Of a DNA stretch of 64,000 bases, positions 53,042 to 61,848 are shown piece by piece. How positions within the stretch are numbered: the first letter of the stretch is position 1; each line of letters opens with the position of its first letter. This DNA is from Planctomycetaceae bacterium (GTDB lineage: Bacteria > Planctomycetota > Planctomycetia > Pirellulales > Pirellulaceae), in contig JACKHN010000022.1 in NCBI GenBank assembly GCA_020638975.1, positions 46,703-110,702 of the forward strand. The letters run 5' to 3'. The notes beneath the pieces are model-generated. The model ran no database searches. It saw only the letters and a list, made by a program, of their open reading frames with translations, and had not been told where the DNA came from. The translations under genes were made by a program, and so were the position numbers.

Positions 53042-54784
53042 GTGGAAGCAGGCTCGCAACGCGACTTGCTACCGATCGTTGACGGCGCGCCATCGACTCC
53101 GGTGGCGCGATCACGCTTTCGCGGCATGGTGTTTCACGTCCTGCGAGTTGGTATCGTCGTTGCCATCGTGTGGTTGATTCGCGACCAGCATCGCGAATTC
53201 GTCTTGGAGTTGGCAAGCCAAGAAGTTGTGCCAATTGAAACCGAACGAGTACGCAAGTTCTACGCGGATGTGGCCGAATTGCGACCGACCGTGGCTGGCC
53301 CCACGGGCGTGTTTGACGAAGCGGGCGAGCAACTTGGCTACTTCGTCCAGACATCTCCAACCAGCGACCACATCGTGGGTTATTCAGGGCCCACGGACAC
53401 GCTGATCGCGTTCGACACAGACAGCCGCATCCTCGGTATCGACATTTTAAACAGTCGCGATACGCGTGAGCACGTCGCAGATGTCCAGCGTGACAAATTG
53501 TTCATGACGGCGTTGGTTGGGAAGAGCTGGAACCAAGTGCGTGACTCGGCAAACGTCGACGCAGTCAGCGGTGCGACATTGACGAGCTTGGCCATCCTCG
53601 AAGGCATCAATCATCGCCTGGGCGGCAACACGCCTTCGCTTCGCTTCCCACAGCCTGTTGAAGTCGCCGAAGTCCATGAATGGTTTCCGAGTGCGTCCGC
53701 ACTTCGCCACTCGCAGGCTTCTGCCACAATGCTTGATGTCATTGATGCGGACGACCTGTTGCTGGGCCACGTGACACGCAGCTCACCAGCAACCGACACC
53801 GAAATGGGCTATCAAGGACCCACGGATACGCTCATCGCATTCGATCTGGAAGAACAGGTTGTCGGGCTTCAACTTCGGAAGAGCTACGACAACGAGCCCT
53901 ACGTCGGATACGTTCGCGACGAAAAGTACTTCCGCGACCGCTTCAATGGATTGACGGTCCATGAGTTGGCGAAGATCGATATCGACGAGATGCGAGTTGA
54001 AGGAGTCTCCGGCGCGACGATGACGAGTATGGCCGTCGCCTACGGATTGCCAAATGCCGCCCAAGCCGCACTCGAACCGCCGGCAGTCGTCCAACGACGA
54101 TTCGTGGTTGCAACGCGTGACATCGGTACGGCCATCGTGCTCGTGGTTGCCATCGCGTTTTGTTTTACACGACTTCGAGGCAATCGCGTCGCAAGGCTCG
54201 CGTTTCAACTCGTGCTCGTCGGTTACTTCGGCTTTATAAACGGCGATATGCTGTCACAAGCGTTACTCGTCGGCTGGGCTCAAAGCGGCGTCCCGTGGCG
54301 ACTCGCCCCCGGGTTGCTCGCTCTTGTCGCGATATCTTTGGTGACCCCGGCTTTTTCAAAGAAGCAGTTGTATTGCCATCACATTTGTCCGTTTGGTGCG
54401 GCACAACAACTGATCCGAAACAGGCTGCCTTGGAAGCCGCGTCTTTCAAGTCGACTAAGCCGAACCTTACAAACGATTCCCGCTGTTTTGTTGACCGTCA
54501 TATTACTGACCGCAATGCTTCATTGGCCCGTCAACTTAGCCGGGATCGAACCGTTCGATGCGTTCTTCTTTCTCGGAGTCATCGGGGTGGCATCCATTGT
54601 TGTTGCATTGATCGGAATAATCGCATCGGCATTCGTCCCGATGGCGTATTGCCGATTCGGTTGCCCGACAGGAGCGTTTCTCAATCAACTCAGACGCAAC
54701 GCCCAGAGCGAAAGAGTCACCCGTCGTGACGTGTTCGCTGTGGTAATGCTCGTAATAGCGATCAGCATTTGGTGGATCAGGTAA
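53042..54784 (+). CDS. NosR/RnfG-like membrane protein: two FMN-binding domains plus CxxxCP iron-sulfur-like module
   Basis: The GTG at 53042 (AAGGA 8 bp upstream) gives 580 residues. A membrane helix (VFHVLRVGIVVAIVWLIRD) is followed by two homologous FMN-binding domains. Each has the flavin-attachment-type motif SGAT (DAVSGATLTSLAI and EGVSGATMTSMAV) and a shared GPTDTLIAF block. The membrane part has at least five helices and two polyferredoxin motifs, CHHICPFGAA and CRFGCPTGA (both CxxxCP), as in NosR/NapH. It probably passes electrons across the membrane from FMN to iron-sulfur sites. The gene follows the FAD/golvesin oxidoreductase by 4 bp. Confidence 0.85.
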   Translation: MEAGSQRDLLPIVDGAPSTPVARSRFRGMVFHVLRVGIVVAIVWLIRDQHREFVLELASQEVVPIETERVRKFYADVAELRPTVAGPTGVFDEAGEQLGYFVQTSPTSDHIVGYSGPTDTLIAFDTDSRILGIDILNSRDTREHVADVQRDKLFMTALVGKSWNQVRDSANVDAVSGATLTSLAILEGINHRLGGNTPSLRFPQPVEVAEVHEWFPSASALRHSQASATMLDVIDADDLLLGHVTRSSPATDTEMGYQGPTDTLIAFDLEEQVVGLQLRKSYDNEPYVGYVRDEKYFRDRFNGLTVHELAKIDIDEMRVEGVSGATMTSMAVAYGLPNAAQAALEPPAVVQRRFVVATRDIGTAIVLVVAIAFCFTRLRGNRVARLAFQLVLVGYFGFINGDMLSQALLVGWAQSGVPWRLAPGLLALVAISLVTPAFSKKQLYCHHICPFGAAQQLIRNRLPWKPRLSSRLSRTLQTIPAVLLTVILLTAMLHWPVNLAGIEPFDAFFFLGVIGVASIVVALIGIIASAFVPMAYCRFGCPTGAFLNQLRRNAQSERVTRRDVFAVVMLVIAISIWWIR

Positions 54785-54805
54785 CCAGTCGCTGCTCCGC
54801 TGCGG

Positions 54806-54880
54806 TTGAACAGAAAGGAACGGAGAGAACAGAGAATTCATCACTGTCGAACTCTGTTCCCTCTGTTGCCTCCTGTTCAA
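54806..54880. repeat. Long imperfect hairpin, purine/pyrimidine-rich
   Basis: Two arms of about 29 bp (54806-54834 and 54852-54880) begin TTGAACAG and end AACAGAG, pairing at about five mismatches, with a 17-bp loop. The left arm is purine-rich (AAAGGAACGGAGAGAAC) and the right pyrimidine-rich. I recall such hairpins in several planctomycete genomes. It follows the FMN protein gene by 21 bp and could terminate its transcript. Confidence 0.7.
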
Positions 54881-54992
54881 AACATTCATGGGCGAAATGT
54901 TCGCTATGCGAACTGCCCGTTTACCACGTGGCCATGCACCTCGGTCAGGCGAAAGTCGCGGCTTGCGCAGCGACAGGTCCGTGCGGCACACA

Positions 54993-56186
54993 CTAGGTCG
55001 AATAGTCCGAGTTGAAGTTGACGTACTCGACGGTCAAGTCGCTGGCCCAGAATCGAATGCTGGCGTCGCCTTCGCCAAATGCGAGCAACAGGTGAACTTC
55101 GAAGCTGTCTCGCATGGAATCGGACACGACTTTCTCGTCATACGCGACCGGCATGCCCGCTTTATAGATCAACGTGTTGTTGATTGTGAGCGTGACTTTT
55201 GCGGGATCAAAGGCCACGCCGGCGTATCCCGCCGCCGAAACGATTCGGCCCCAATTAGGATCGTTCCCCGTGATCGCGGTCTTGACGAGCGGGCTTTCCG
55301 TAACTGTTTTGGCAATTTGACGGGCATCGGCTCGTGTTGCACATCCGGTCACATCGAGCGTGATGAGATGCGTCGCTCCTTCACCATCCGAAGGTATTAG
55401 CTTGGCGAGTTCAACGCACACTTCGTCGAGCGTTTGCTGAAACGCTGCTCGGTCTGCTTCTGACGTCGGCGTAACACCCGCCCCACCGCTGGCCAGAAGC
55501 AGTGCCGTGTCGCTCGTGCTGGTGTGCCCTTCGACGCTGATGCAGTTAAAACTGAGTTCGGCGGCATGCGTCAACAGTTCCTGGGCCGCGGGCGCAGTCA
55601 ATTTTGCATCCGTCATCACCACGCATAACATCGTCGCCATGTTGGGGCCGATCATGCCCGCGCCTTTGGCCATCGCCGTTACCTGTACTGTTTGTCCTGC
55701 AATCTCGACAGATCGGCTGGCGGTTTTCAAAAACTTGTCCGTCGTCGTGATGCCGCGAACGGCTGAATCGAACGCGTCGGCGTCGGTTCCAATTTTCGCC
55801 GTCGCCGCCGCGATGCCACTCTTGATCTTCTCCATCGGCAGGAAATGACCGATAATGCCTGTCGACATTACGAGAGCCTGATTTTCGGTGGCACCAACGG
55901 CTTCTGCGGCGAGGCGAGTCATCTCACGACAGTCTGAGTCTCCTCGCTCGCCGGTGCAGGCATTGGCATTGCCCGAGTTGACGACCACGACCCGAAAATC
56001 GTGACAAGGCGTTTTGGCTCGATTCTGAACCACCGAAGCCGCGACGACGAGATTCTGAGTGTAGACCCCAGCCGCGACTGAGTCGGCGTCAGTTACGATC
56101 AATGTCAAATCTTCTTTCGCGGCATTGGACTTAATGCCGCAATGAACGCCTGCGAGTCGAAAGCCTTTGGGAACTGGTTGACTCAT
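54993..56186 (-). CDS. argJ: Bifunctional ornithine acetyltransferase / N-acetylglutamate synthase
   Basis: This 397-residue protein has the ArgJ signature KGAGMIGPNMATMLCVVMTD. The autocatalytic cleavage and nucleophile Thr is T185 (after NMA), so the chain splits into alpha (1-184) and beta (185-397) subunits. The product makes N-acetylglutamate and recycles acetyl from N-acetylornithine. It is cytosolic and full length. argC lies 75 bp upstream on the same strand, an arginine pair. Confidence 0.96.
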   Translation of the reverse strand: MSQPVPKGFRLAGVHCGIKSNAAKEDLTLIVTDADSVAAGVYTQNLVVAASVVQNRAKTPCHDFRVVVVNSGNANACTGERGDSDCREMTRLAAEAVGATENQALVMSTGIIGHFLPMEKIKSGIAAATAKIGTDADAFDSAVRGITTTDKFLKTASRSVEIAGQTVQVTAMAKGAGMIGPNMATMLCVVMTDAKLTAPAAQELLTHAAELSFNCISVEGHTSTSDTALLLASGGAGVTPTSEADRAAFQQTLDEVCVELAKLIPSDGEGATHLITLDVTGCATRADARQIAKTVTESPLVKTAITGNDPNWGRIVSAAGYAGVAFDPAKVTLTINNTLIYKAGMPVAYDEKVVSDSMRDSFEVHLLLAFGEGDASIRFWASDLTVEYVNFNSDYST

Positions 56187-56261
56187 GATGGAGGTGTCTC
56201 GTTGTCTTCGTTTCGATAGGAAGTTCAGTGGTTCAACGCAGGTATATCGCGGTCACGCAGC

Positions 56262-57272
56262 CTACAGTAACGCCGTCGTTTCGTCGAAGCCGTGCATGAG
56301 ATTGAAGTTCTGGACGGCGACTCCCGAAGCCCCCTTAATCAAGTTGTCGGTGCACGAAAAGACGATCAATCTCCCCTTCACGAGTCGCACGGTGATATCG
56401 CAGAAGTTGGTGCCGGTCACATCCTTCGTGGCTGGCAAGTGATCGACGATTCGGATAAATGGCTTGTCCGCGTAAAACGCTCGCATTGCTTCGAGCAGTC
56501 GATCTTCGGTGGCATCTTTGATTGGCGTTGCATAGATCGTGCAGAGGATACCGCGATCCATCGGAACCAAGTGGGGTGTGAAGATGACCTGTACGTTCTG
56601 GCCGCTCGAAACCGTGAGAATTTGCTCGATCTCGGGAGTGTGTCGGTGCCGACCGACCGAATATGCAGAAAGGCTCTCGTTGCATTCCGGGTACAGAGTC
56701 GTGAGCTTCGGCGATCGGCCCGCGCCCGAGACGCCGCTCTTTGCATCGATAATGATGTCGGTCGAATTGATGAAGCCGCCGGACAACAGCGGTGCCAGTG
56801 CCAGGATCGAAGTGCTTGTATAGCAGCCAGGGTTCGCGATCAGTTGGGCGTCAGGAATGTCGCTGCCGAACAATTCAGGGAGTCCATAGACCGTCTTGCC
56901 GAGTCGTTCGGGATCGGGGTGTTTATGTCCATACCACTCAGCGTACGTCTCAGCATCACGTAAACGATAGTCCGCGCTGAAATCAACAACACGCACTTCG
57001 GTTTCAAGCATCTTCATAACCATCGCGGCAGAGGTCGCGTGTGGTAAGCAGCTAAAGACACAATCAGTCCGCGCGGCGACCGTCTCCGGTGCGAGATCTT
57101 CGAGGCTGACGTCAAGCCGAGCCATCAGTTGCGGGTGAATTGAGGATACGTGAGGATTGCCTTCCTGTCGACTCGTGAGCGTCGTGATCTCGACGTTGGG
57201 ATGACGAAGCAGGATCTTCATCAACTCTAGTGCCGTGTAGCCTGTCGCTCCCAGGATTCCGACTCGAACCAT
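56262..57272 (-). CDS. argC: N-acetyl-gamma-glutamyl-phosphate reductase
   Basis: This 336-residue protein has the NADP-binding start MVRVGILGATGYTALELMKI, the conserved DCVFSCLPHATSAAM, and the catalytic Cys C150 in LIANPGCYTSTSILAL. It reduces N-acetylglutamyl phosphate to the semialdehyde in arginine synthesis. It is upstream of argJ. No argB, argD or argF is in the window. Confidence 0.96.
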   Translation of the reverse strand: MVRVGILGATGYTALELMKILLRHPNVEITTLTSRQEGNPHVSSIHPQLMARLDVSLEDLAPETVAARTDCVFSCLPHATSAAMVMKMLETEVRVVDFSADYRLRDAETYAEWYGHKHPDPERLGKTVYGLPELFGSDIPDAQLIANPGCYTSTSILALAPLLSGGFINSTDIIIDAKSGVSGAGRSPKLTTLYPECNESLSAYSVGRHRHTPEIEQILTVSSGQNVQVIFTPHLVPMDRGILCTIYATPIKDATEDRLLEAMRAFYADKPFIRIVDHLPATKDVTGTNFCDITVRLVKGRLIVFSCTDNLIKGASGVAVQNFNLMHGFDETTALL

Positions 57273-57364
57273 CTGACGACCTCTTATGCCTTCATCGTTT
57301 TCTGTGCTAACAATAGTCAGCCTTCAATATAGCTGTCCCCTAGATGCCGCCAAGCCGCCCGCCG

Positions 57365-58003
57365 CTAGCGAATCACGTTGCCAACGACCTGCAAAAACTC
57401 CGCGAGGATAACGCTGGTCGCTCCCCAGATGTGATGTTCGTCGTAAGTGATATGCGGCACGCGAAAACGAACTCCACGACGATCGATCAAATGCTCGCCA
57501 CGACGCTGTGGATCCACAAGCTCGACAATCGTTGGTTCAAGCAGGTTCGCGACCTCGGCGGCGTTTGGCACAAAGTTGGGTCGAGTTGGCGACCAAGCCA
57601 CGCACGGCGTGACTTGAAAGTTACTGGCGAAGACGTACAGCGGAGACAGATATCCCAGCACGTCGACCCTGGCCCCCGCCTCCCCTAGCTCCTCGCAACA
57701 CTCACGGAGAGCGGCCTGTTCAATCGTTTCTCCCGGTTCGATTTGTCCGCCCGGCAAACTGACTTGCCCTCCGTGCGCCGTCATCTCGGCTGGCCGCACC
57801 GTCAGCGGCAAATGCCACTCACCTCCCTTGGGGTAAAGCAACAGCAAGACGGCGGCTTGGCGAGCATCATGCGCTGGTGGACCTTGATGTCGACCGTAGC
57901 ACAACTCGGCTTCAAAGTCCGTACACGTAGCGATGCCGGGCAACGGTTGCGCCAATCGTCGACGAAGTAACTCTGGGAAATCGGTGGTGGGCGGGGGATT
58001 CAT
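57365..58003 (-). CDS. NUDIX hydrolase, CoA pyrophosphatase-like
   Basis: This 212-residue protein begins MNPPPTTDFPELLRRRLAQ. The NUDIX box is complete: GGQIEPGETIEQAALRECCE, then ELG. The upstream block SLPGGQ and the overall size fit the CoA pyrophosphatase (NudL/YeaB) group. It would cleave CoA or a related nucleotide diphosphate. The start is chosen because the ATG at 58003 lies 4 bp after the upstream stop. It is probably co-transcribed with the upstream membrane-protein gene. Confidence 0.88.
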   Translation of the reverse strand: MNPPPTTDFPELLRRRLAQPLPGIATCTDFEAELCYGRHQGPPAHDARQAAVLLLLYPKGGEWHLPLTVRPAEMTAHGGQVSLPGGQIEPGETIEQAALRECCEELGEAGARVDVLGYLSPLYVFASNFQVTPCVAWSPTRPNFVPNAAEVANLLEPTIVELVDPQRRGEHLIDRRGVRFRVPHITYDEHHIWGATSVILAEFLQVVGNVIR

Positions 58004-58007
58004 CGCG

Positions 58008-59684
58008 TCACTTGCTCTGAGGAGGCAGTCGATAGACTTCAAAGCACGAATCGCCTTGCCAACGTTCCGGATAGACGCGAACAAACGACAGCGGTTGTGC
58101 ACTACGACTGCGATCGATGATCACATAGCGAAAACCATATTTCGCGGACAAGCGTTGCAACTCTGCTTCACCGTGGGCGGCCAAGTCAAAGCCGCCAATG
58201 TTCGAGGAAAATACTTCGTCGATTCTTCGCTTCCATTCTAGGACGCCTGACGCGTCTTGCGGAATGTCCTTCCACGCCACCACCTCGGCCCGCTGGGCGT
58301 ACCACTTGAAAGTCTGCTGATTGCGCGGCGTAAGGAACAGTTCGTCTTCCGAGGTGTGAGTGGAGATCCACTCACACGTGTTCAACCAGTCTTGGTAACA
58401 GCGATCCGCCTGCTCTTTGTTAATGTCCGTCGGTTGAGCTTGGATGATTGCAGCAGGTCTTGGGTCATCCATCCGCCGCAGGAAGACGTCAGAGGTGTTG
58501 ATCGTCACCAACACGACGCAACTGGCCAACGCCCACTGCGAAGCGATGGGACGCGAACCGGCTAACTCCCGGATCGCTTGCGCTGACAAAAACGCGACGC
58601 TTAGCGGAACGATCGCATCCGATAAGCGGAACCAATAGTACCGCATCAGCTTGGCCGACAATGCCTCGTGATACATCGTGGCTTGGTCGATTAGAATTCC
58701 GATCGCGGCGATGATTAACGCACCAACTGCGAAGGCATACAGTCGCGCTGATCCGTCCTTGGGTCGAACAAATCTCCACAAGCCAACGCCAATGGCGATT
58801 GCAGCTAGGTGTCGAAGGAAGAACAGGTGCGAGTAGGGTAAAGTCACGGGAGCTACGCCAAGATAGGTAAAATCCAGCGTAATCGGTTGCGCAAGTATTC
58901 GATGAAACAGCAGATGGTGAGCGAGTCGCTCGTGGACATAGATTTCATTCGCTTGTGCGACGGTGGCCGTATCGACTCCCGACGTCAACATAACGCCCGG
59001 CAACAGGCCCGCGAGCGCGATGCCACCGCCCAAGGCAAGGGCAGGAAGCATCTTCAGAAAGCTTGGCCGATCATCTATCGCGAGCAACCACACCGTCATG
59101 GCAGCCACAACAGCCCAACCGCCGACAAGCACATGGAAGGCGGAAGCGACACCAAACAGTACCCATACTCTCGACCACTGATTTCGAACGAGTGCTTCAA
59201 GCCCAAGGAAGAGAAATACGAATGCAAAGCCTTTCGCTTCGACTCCGCCGATCACCCACTCCCCTGCCAGATGGCTGCATCGCAGCAACATCGCGAACAT
59301 CGCCGCCGTGAGCAGTGACCAGAGGTGACCTGGAATGATCGCGACGCTCAACCGTCGCCAAGACCATGCCAGCAATAGCCATGTGATACAGCGTCCGAGC
59401 CAAGCGACAGCGTCCAGCGAGAGAAATCGCGTGAGCCAACCGACCGTCCAGTAGAATACGAGGTGCGCATCTGCGGACTCCAAAAACAAGTCACCGCGAC
59501 ACCAGTCCGGAATCCAGTAATGTTTGGCTTTGCTTAAGTAGTGAGCTTCATTGACATCCGGCGTCGCGCCGCCAGCCAGAACAAAAAAGAGCACGAAGAT
59601 CAGCAGTACTTCGGTTATCGCGATGGTCCACCCAGGCCAATCTGGAGCGAATCTCGCGACGGTCGGTTGCTTGGCGGGCGGCAT
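58008..59684 (-). CDS. Polytopic membrane protein, DUF6798/GT-C-like
   Basis: This 558-residue protein has about ten to twelve membrane helices (for example TEVLLIFVLFFVLAGG, LLTAAMFAMLLRCSH, ALALGGGIALAGLLPGVMLT, LYAFAVGALIIAAIGILIDQ). A C-terminal soluble domain follows (about 440-558; WISTHTSEDELFLTPRNQQT and FRYVIIDRSRSAQPL). The early acidic loop with ATPDVNEAHYLSKAKHYW resembles GT-C glycosyltransferase loops. I recall DUF6798 proteins of this kind in planctomycetes. The function is not known. It is followed at 4 bp by the NUDIX gene. Confidence 0.72.
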   Translation of the reverse strand: MPPAKQPTVARFAPDWPGWTIAITEVLLIFVLFFVLAGGATPDVNEAHYLSKAKHYWIPDWCRGDLFLESADAHLVFYWTVGWLTRFLSLDAVAWLGRCITWLLLAWSWRRLSVAIIPGHLWSLLTAAMFAMLLRCSHLAGEWVIGGVEAKGFAFVFLFLGLEALVRNQWSRVWVLFGVASAFHVLVGGWAVVAAMTVWLLAIDDRPSFLKMLPALALGGGIALAGLLPGVMLTSGVDTATVAQANEIYVHERLAHHLLFHRILAQPITLDFTYLGVAPVTLPYSHLFFLRHLAAIAIGVGLWRFVRPKDGSARLYAFAVGALIIAAIGILIDQATMYHEALSAKLMRYYWFRLSDAIVPLSVAFLSAQAIRELAGSRPIASQWALASCVVLVTINTSDVFLRRMDDPRPAAIIQAQPTDINKEQADRCYQDWLNTCEWISTHTSEDELFLTPRNQQTFKWYAQRAEVVAWKDIPQDASGVLEWKRRIDEVFSSNIGGFDLAAHGEAELQRLSAKYGFRYVIIDRSRSAQPLSFVRVYPERWQGDSCFEVYRLPPQSK

Positions 59685-59824
59685 AGACGGTACGCATCGA
59701 AGACGGTAGGTGAAGCGGACAAGACTTCAGCGGCCCGTGAGCCTATCGAAATCTATCAGGGAGGTTCACTTCATCGTACTCAGAAGAACCAACTGCGGCT
59801 GGATGAGGTCAATAAGAATCAGGG

Positions 59825-61675
59825 CTAACGCTGGGTTTGCTCATCTTCCAAACGAGCGATCTTGGCCGAGAACTCTTCGGCTTGATCACTGCGACCGCCA
59901 ACACGATGCATTTCCGCCAGGTTCGAGTAGGGGACGAGCAGGGCCTTCTGATCGAGCAAACTCGCCTTTGTCGCCCGCTCCATGAGGTCAAGCCCATGCT
60001 CGGTGAGCTTCACCGCCTCGTCGGCTAACTCGGCTTTCCAATACGATACGCCCATGCTCACGTATCGCTCGCCATGAATGCCCGTGTCGTAGAGATCGGA
60101 TTTCGGCAGCCCTTTGTTGAAGTGAGGCAACGCCCGTTCGTACCAGCGAACGGCTTCGGCGTGATCCTTGTGATTGATCGCGTAAATGGAGCCGACGTAG
60201 AAGTAGAGCCGCCCAGTGAGGTAACGAGCCTCTGAGTTTGCGGCACGATCCTTTGGCAGCCCTTCGACCAGCCGAACAGCTTCTCCAGCATACTTCAAGG
60301 CCTGCGAATAACGGCCACGAGTCTGCTCGACCCGTAACGCCGCAAAATTCGCCTGTAGCAACTCCCACTTAATGTGTTGATGGAATAAGGAGTCTTCGGA
60401 CTTGTCAATTAGGTCGGTTGCAATTTGTTGAGCAGCTTCGGCCACCGCCGCAGTATCGACGACATCACCATCCATTGAAGCGTAGGCCTCGAGCGTCCGC
60501 CGCCAGACCAGTAACGGCAATATCGAGTTCGCACCATCGTTCTGTACGAAACCCGTCGCCAGTTCTTCGGCGCTGCGCAACCACTTCGGCACGACTTCGG
60601 ACTTGCGATCCCAGTGACCTTGCGCGATGTCTGTCGCCGCGCCGAGATAGGCGTCGACCAGAATGTGTTCCGCTTCGTGGCGAATCACAGGGTCTTCGTG
60701 TGTAACCAGCGGCGTTGCGGCTTTGACTGCGGCCAGATGATGTTCGACGGCGGCTTTGTGATCTCGGTTCAAGCCACTCGACATCAAGTCGCCAAGATCC
60801 AGCTCAGCTCGAGCTCGGTTGACCGCCGATAGATCGCTACGATCGAGCAGACGCTTCACGGCGACGACCGACCCCTTGTGGTCGCCTGCCCTCGCCGTGA
60901 ACTTTGCCTGCGTCAATTGATACCGATCATTCTTCGGGGCCAGCTGCACCGCTTGCTTCACAAGTTTCAGCGCGTCGTCCTGTTTGCCCGTAATGGCCAA
61001 GAGTTTTCCGCCCAGCCACAGCGCCTCTGCGTTCTTTGGGTCGATGTCGAGTACCCGCTCAAGATCCTCCAGCTTTTGCGTATAGTGATCGCTTGGTGTC
61101 GCGTCGACTCGCAGCAGAAACATCTCGGCGGACAAAGGTTCAAGCAAAAGTTGCGCGACACGCGGGCGAGGCGAATCGGCTGCGTAGCTGAAAAGCACAC
61201 CGCGTTCTGGATAGGCGATGCCAAGTGTCTCGGCAGCATTTTTAATTACGACGGGCTTGAAGCCGGTCAGACCAAGTTCAGTTGCTAGTTCGGACGGGTT
61301 GCGAGGCTCGCCGAGTTCGGCGAGAACCGACACGACAATGTTGTCTGTCAGGAACACTTCCACTTTCGGAAACGGTCCGACTTGATATTCCAAGATTGTG
61401 CTCGTATCGCCCCGTTGTTCAGTGCGAGGTTCGCCAAGCTTCTCGATAACTTCGGCCAAAGTCGTCTCACCTGGAGTTACACCGAGAAATTTCGCCGCTT
61501 GCAATTCAATCGAGTTGCTCGTCGCTTCGGTTTCTTCCGTCGTCGCTTCAGCCGACAGCGAGGGCTGCAAAGCTTCTTCGGCCACCTGTTGCGCATGCGT
61601 TGCAACACTGCACCAGCAAATCATGCCGGACAGCAACAGTGTGTGCATGAGAGTGCGAGACATCGTGTCACGCAT
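59825..61675 (-). CDS. Secreted tetratricopeptide-repeat protein
   Basis: This 616-residue protein has a signal peptide (MRDTMSRTLMHTLLLSGMIC, cut after THAQ) and then a non-repeat domain (about 50-190; LGVTPGETTLAEVIEKLGEP is like a short beta-alpha domain). TPR arrays follow (about 200-300 and 450-610; LEDLERVLDIDPKNAEALWL, KDHAEAVRWYERALPHFNKG, EAVKLTEHGLDLMERATKAS). It is probably a scaffold in the periplasm-like space. It lies between the DUF6798-like gene and dinG. Confidence 0.8.
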   Translation of the reverse strand: MRDTMSRTLMHTLLLSGMICWCSVATHAQQVAEEALQPSLSAEATTEETEATSNSIELQAAKFLGVTPGETTLAEVIEKLGEPRTEQRGDTSTILEYQVGPFPKVEVFLTDNIVVSVLAELGEPRNPSELATELGLTGFKPVVIKNAAETLGIAYPERGVLFSYAADSPRPRVAQLLLEPLSAEMFLLRVDATPSDHYTQKLEDLERVLDIDPKNAEALWLGGKLLAITGKQDDALKLVKQAVQLAPKNDRYQLTQAKFTARAGDHKGSVVAVKRLLDRSDLSAVNRARAELDLGDLMSSGLNRDHKAAVEHHLAAVKAATPLVTHEDPVIRHEAEHILVDAYLGAATDIAQGHWDRKSEVVPKWLRSAEELATGFVQNDGANSILPLLVWRRTLEAYASMDGDVVDTAAVAEAAQQIATDLIDKSEDSLFHQHIKWELLQANFAALRVEQTRGRYSQALKYAGEAVRLVEGLPKDRAANSEARYLTGRLYFYVGSIYAINHKDHAEAVRWYERALPHFNKGLPKSDLYDTGIHGERYVSMGVSYWKAELADEAVKLTEHGLDLMERATKASLLDQKALLVPYSNLAEMHRVGGRSDQAEEFSAKIARLEDEQTQR

Positions 61676-61848
61676 GCGAAAGTCCTCGGACGAAAATCCA
61701 GTACTCCCAGAGAATCTGGGTTGCGGGAGTTTAGCGAATTGGCCAATCAGGTCCAGATCGATTGAGAAGGCACAATCCGACCGAACACGCGCGCGACGTT
61801 TCCAACGCTCGAAGGCCGAAGTCGCGAGTCGCTCGCTAGCAGTGACTG

